A stretch of 64,000 bases of DNA, taken from the NCBI GenBank assembly GCA_013178005.1, contig JABLXL010000001.1, positions 62,001-126,000 on the forward strand, read 5' to 3'. The translations under genes were made by a program, and so were the position numbers. The notes beneath the pieces are model-generated. The model saw only the letters and a program-made list of their open reading frames with translations. It did not search any database and was not told where the DNA came from. Below, one piece after another: positions 61,871 through 64,000 of the stretch; the stretch's first letter is position 1; each line of letters begins with the position of its first letter. Source of the stretch: Actinomycetota bacterium (GTDB lineage Bacteria; Actinomycetota; Geothermincolia; Geothermincolales; RBG-13-55-18).

Positions 61871-62014
61871 CGCCTTATCCTCGTATCGGTTCTTGCCATG
61901 GCCAGCAGCCCCATATTATAGCGCAAGCGAGATCGCCGACCACCAATCCCGGTTGCCCGGGTATTTCTCCTCGGCTCGATCTTTCCAATCTCCTCCCGTG
62001 TTTGCCATAGGGTG
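61871..62014. other. Promoter-side region of the minus-strand cassette, cut by the insertion sequence
   Basis: Read on the minus strand, TATAAT occurs at 61920-61915, 45 bases before the glycosyltransferase start, with TTGGTG about 20 bases further upstream (long spacer). A minus-strand frame running from 62106 across the IS end has no domain. A 28-codon frame ending in DWWSAISLAL might be the tail of a gene interrupted by the IS, but this is speculative. Confidence 0.3.
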
Positions 62015-62033
62015 TCAAACAGGAGTTTCCGAG
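62015..62033 (+). repeat. Left target-site duplication (TCAAA) and left terminal inverted repeat of the IS
   Basis: TCAAA at 62015-62019 is followed by CAGGAGTTTCCGAG at 62020-62033, the exact reverse complement of 63961-63974. The same TCAAA follows the right end at 63975-63979. Confidence 0.9.
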
Positions 62034-63974
62034 TCAACCACCTTTCTCCTCCGTAAATCCCCAGCATAAAAGCCATTTCCAAGCGCCTGAAAACATAAGA
62101 CCCCACAGGTAGCGATTATCAACCGGGATAAAAGCCCAGGTAGCAATTGAATGGGGCACATATTGTGCTTGACATGTAAATATATTGTGTACATGGCTCA
62201 CTTCCACATAAAGAAGAAGAGAGGAAGACCCTACCTCTACGTGCGGGAGATCGCCAGGGTAGACGGGAAACCCAAGGTGGTCTCCCAGGTGTATGTGGGC
62301 TCGCCCGAGAAGGTGGCCGCCCTGGCCAAGGGAGAGCTTACGGAAGAGATAAAGCTCCGGGTGGAGGAGTTCGGGGCGCTCTTTGTGGCCAACCTCATGG
62401 ATGAGGACGTGGACCTGGCGGGGATAGTGAATGCCGTGGTGGGAAGGGGGGGCAGGGAGGAAGGCCTAAGCGTGGGCGAGTACTTCCTCTACGCCGTCTT
62501 GAACCGCATGGTGGAGGCGAAAAGCAAGCGCGCCCTTGCGGAGTGGTACGAAAAGACGGCGGTGCAGCAGATAAGGCCCACAGATGTATCCAGGCTCTCA
62601 AGCCAGCGCTACTGGGAGAGGTGGGAGCGGGTGAGCGAGGAGGACCTGGCGGAGATCAGCCGGCGCTTCTTCCAAAGGATCGCCGAGCTGGAAAGACCTC
62701 GGGCCGACTGCCTGCTCCTGGACACCACCAACTACTACACCTACATGGCCACCCATACCCCCTCAGATCTGGCTAGAAGGGGCCACAACAAGGAGGGGAA
62801 GCATCACTTAAGGCAGGTGGGCCTGGGGCTTCTTGCGGAGCGGGAGTCAGGCCTCCCCTTGTGGTGGTGCGCCTACCCCGGGAACCTGCACGACTCCCGC
62901 CTGTTTTCCCAGGTGCTAGAGGAGTTCGCCCGCGTTCTCGAGGGGCTTGCGGGCACCAAGGAGAGGCTCACCGTGGTCATGGACAAGGGCATGAACGCAG
63001 ACGCCAACTACGCGGTGATCGACGAACACAGAAGGATACACTTCGTAACCACCTACTCCCTCGCCTACGCCCCGGAGCTCGCCCGCATCCCCCTCTCGCG
63101 CTACGCGCCAGCGGCCACGGGCAGGAACCGGAGGCTTTGCGGAGAGGGGAGGGAGGAAGAGAGGCTTTCCGCCTACCGCACCACCGGGACCTTCTGGGGC
63201 AAGGAGCGGGCGGTGGTGCTGACCTACAACCCGCGAACCGCCAGGAAGCAGGAACACGTCTTTTCAGAGAAGCTAGCCCAGATGAGGGAGGAGCTCCTTT
63301 CCATGCGCGCCCTGGTGCGCGAGGGCGCTCCCCACTGGCGAGACGAGAGGAAGGTGCTCGAGAGGTACGCCAGGCTCTGCGAGAGGCTGCACCTGCCGAC
63401 CCATCTCTACGAGGTCTCCTTGGAGAAAACCCCCGAGGGCCTTGCCATGGAGTTCAGGAAGAACCAGCATGCAACCGAGAGGAGGCAGGCCCTCTTCGGC
63501 AAGAACATGATCGTAACCGACAACACTGACTGGACCACGGAGGAGATCATAGAGGCCTCGCTCGCAAGGTGGGAGGTGGAGGACGCCTTCCGCCTCTCCA
63601 AGGACTGCGACCTGGTGGGGGTGCAGCCCATCAGGCACTTCACGGATTCCAAGATACGCTGCCACCTTTTCTGCTGCGTGGCCGCCCTCGCCTACCTGCG
63701 CAGGCTGGAGAAGAAGCTGGCAGAAGCCGGGGTGAAGCGCACGGCCAAAGACGTCATGGAGGACATGCGCCATCTCCATTCCGTGCTCTCCATCGCCGAC
63801 AAGGGGAGAACGCCGGTGCGCAAGCTGGAGATGCCCACGAAGACCCAGGCCGAAGTCCTAAGGGCCCTGGGGTACCAGGTGAACAAGCGTGGGGTCTTAC
63901 AGTCTCTTGCCCGCTGATACCCATCCTATGCAGGCATTTTGTAGAGAGCAGCCCGGCTATCTCGGAAACTCCTG
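62020..63974 (+). mobile_element. IS1634-type insertion sequence, 1955 bp, intact
   Basis: The ends are perfect 14-base inverted repeats (CAGGAGTTTCCGAG / CTCGGAAACTCCTG), flanked by the 5-base direct repeat TCAAA, and one full-length DDE transposase gene lies between them. A short direct repeat, AGGTAGC at 62107 and 62138, lies near the left end and could be a transposase-binding site. Intact ends, an open frame and an undecayed target duplication point to a recent insertion. It marks the right border of the low-GC cassette. Confidence 0.92.
62193..63917 (+). CDS. IS1634-family DDE transposase
   Basis: 574 aa from ATG 62193, which gives the family's usual opening MAHFHIKKKRGRPYLYVREI; ATG 62151, 14 codons upstream, is the alternative. 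The catalytic triad of the IS4 superfamily is visible: Asp177 in CLLLDTTNYY, Asp264 in VVMDKGMNAD, and Glu463 in WEVEDAFRLSK with Lys470 giving the E-x6-K signature. DLVGVQPIRHFTDSKIRCH is the IS1634 C-terminal hallmark. Length is normal for the family. The gene is GC-rich, unlike the adjoining cassette. Confidence 0.95.
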   Translation: MAHFHIKKKRGRPYLYVREIARVDGKPKVVSQVYVGSPEKVAALAKGELTEEIKLRVEEFGALFVANLMDEDVDLAGIVNAVVGRGGREEGLSVGEYFLYAVLNRMVEAKSKRALAEWYEKTAVQQIRPTDVSRLSSQRYWERWERVSEEDLAEISRRFFQRIAELERPRADCLLLDTTNYYTYMATHTPSDLARRGHNKEGKHHLRQVGLGLLAERESGLPLWWCAYPGNLHDSRLFSQVLEEFARVLEGLAGTKERLTVVMDKGMNADANYAVIDEHRRIHFVTTYSLAYAPELARIPLSRYAPAATGRNRRLCGEGREEERLSAYRTTGTFWGKERAVVLTYNPRTARKQEHVFSEKLAQMREELLSMRALVREGAPHWRDERKVLERYARLCERLHLPTHLYEVSLEKTPEGLAMEFRKNQHATERRQALFGKNMIVTDNTDWTTEEIIEASLARWEVEDAFRLSKDCDLVGVQPIRHFTDSKIRCHLFCCVAALAYLRRLEKKLAEAGVKRTAKDVMEDMRHLHSVLSIADKGRTPVRKLEMPTKTQAEVLRALGYQVNKRGVLQSLAR

Positions 63975-63979
63975 TCAAA
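63961..63979 (-). repeat. Right terminal inverted repeat and target-site duplication of the IS
   Basis: CTCGGAAACTCCTG at 63961-63974 mirrors the left end and is followed by TCAAA at 63975-63979, the second copy of the duplicated target. Confidence 0.9.
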
Positions 63980-64000
63980 GAAAGCGCTTTACCCCATGGG

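Noticed and set aside
61867..62106. 79-codon minus-strand frame spanning the left IS end
   Set aside because: It crosses the IS boundary, so it cannot predate the insertion as a gene, and has no recognisable domain.

Overview
The window is high-GC bacterial DNA dominated by cell-surface polysaccharide genes. The SpoIID/LytB-domain protein, the large family of secreted proteins carrying a repeated 'AEGxT...F..W..L.NPG' module, the ABC-type polysaccharide exporters and the GC-rich codon use suggest an uncultured actinobacterial lineage (Geothermincolia/OPB41-like). That placement is inference. No rRNA, tRNA or CRISPR array was recognised.

Layout. 0-3.6 kb: 5'-truncated mazG and a secreted SpoIID-domain protein whose C-terminal repeat array stops abruptly, followed by a 92-bp tandem repeat array. 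4.0-13.3 kb: a forward operon with an ABC exporter (Wzm/Wzt-like), two methyltransferase-like proteins and four GT4 glycosyltransferases, with visible tandem duplication and gene conversion. 13.5-17.9 kb: two GT-C-type membrane glycosyltransferases. 17.9-18.25 kb: three 86-bp palindromes between convergent genes. 18.3-24.5 kb, minus strand: a multi-PAS histidine kinase and a large GT-C paralogue. 24.9-29 kb: an ADP-forming acyl-CoA synthetase alpha-type protein and a secreted FG-GAP propeller protein with the same C-terminal module. 29.3-36.7 kb: glycosyltransferases, a second 86-bp palindrome array, and a secreted glycoside-hydrolase-like protein whose barrel is interrupted by three repeat modules. 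36.8-46.9 kb: UDP-glucose 6-dehydrogenase, a lipoprotein, a small multidrug-resistance-like protein, more glycosyltransferases, an FAD oxidoreductase and two more membrane glycosyltransferases.

From about 46.9 to 62 kb base composition drops clearly; single 60-base lines fall from about 68% to about 38% GC within one gene. This stretch carries an asparagine-synthase-like gene, one GT2 and five GT4 genes (one frameshifted), a perosamine-synthase-like aminotransferase, a NeuD/PglD-like acyltransferase and a second Wzm/Wzt exporter. It ends at an IS1634-type insertion sequence with 14-bp inverted repeats and a 5-bp target duplication. It looks like an exchangeable, serotype-like cassette.

How the genes fit together: Ugd, the aminotransferase, the acyltransferase and perhaps the asparagine-synthase-like enzyme make or modify sugar precursors. 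The GT2/GT4 enzymes build glycans on a lipid carrier. The two ABC exporters move them across the membrane, with the C-terminal domains of the ATPases probably reading chain ends. The GT-C enzymes add sugars on the outer face from lipid-linked donors. The secreted repeat proteins are probably displayed in, or remodel, the resulting envelope.
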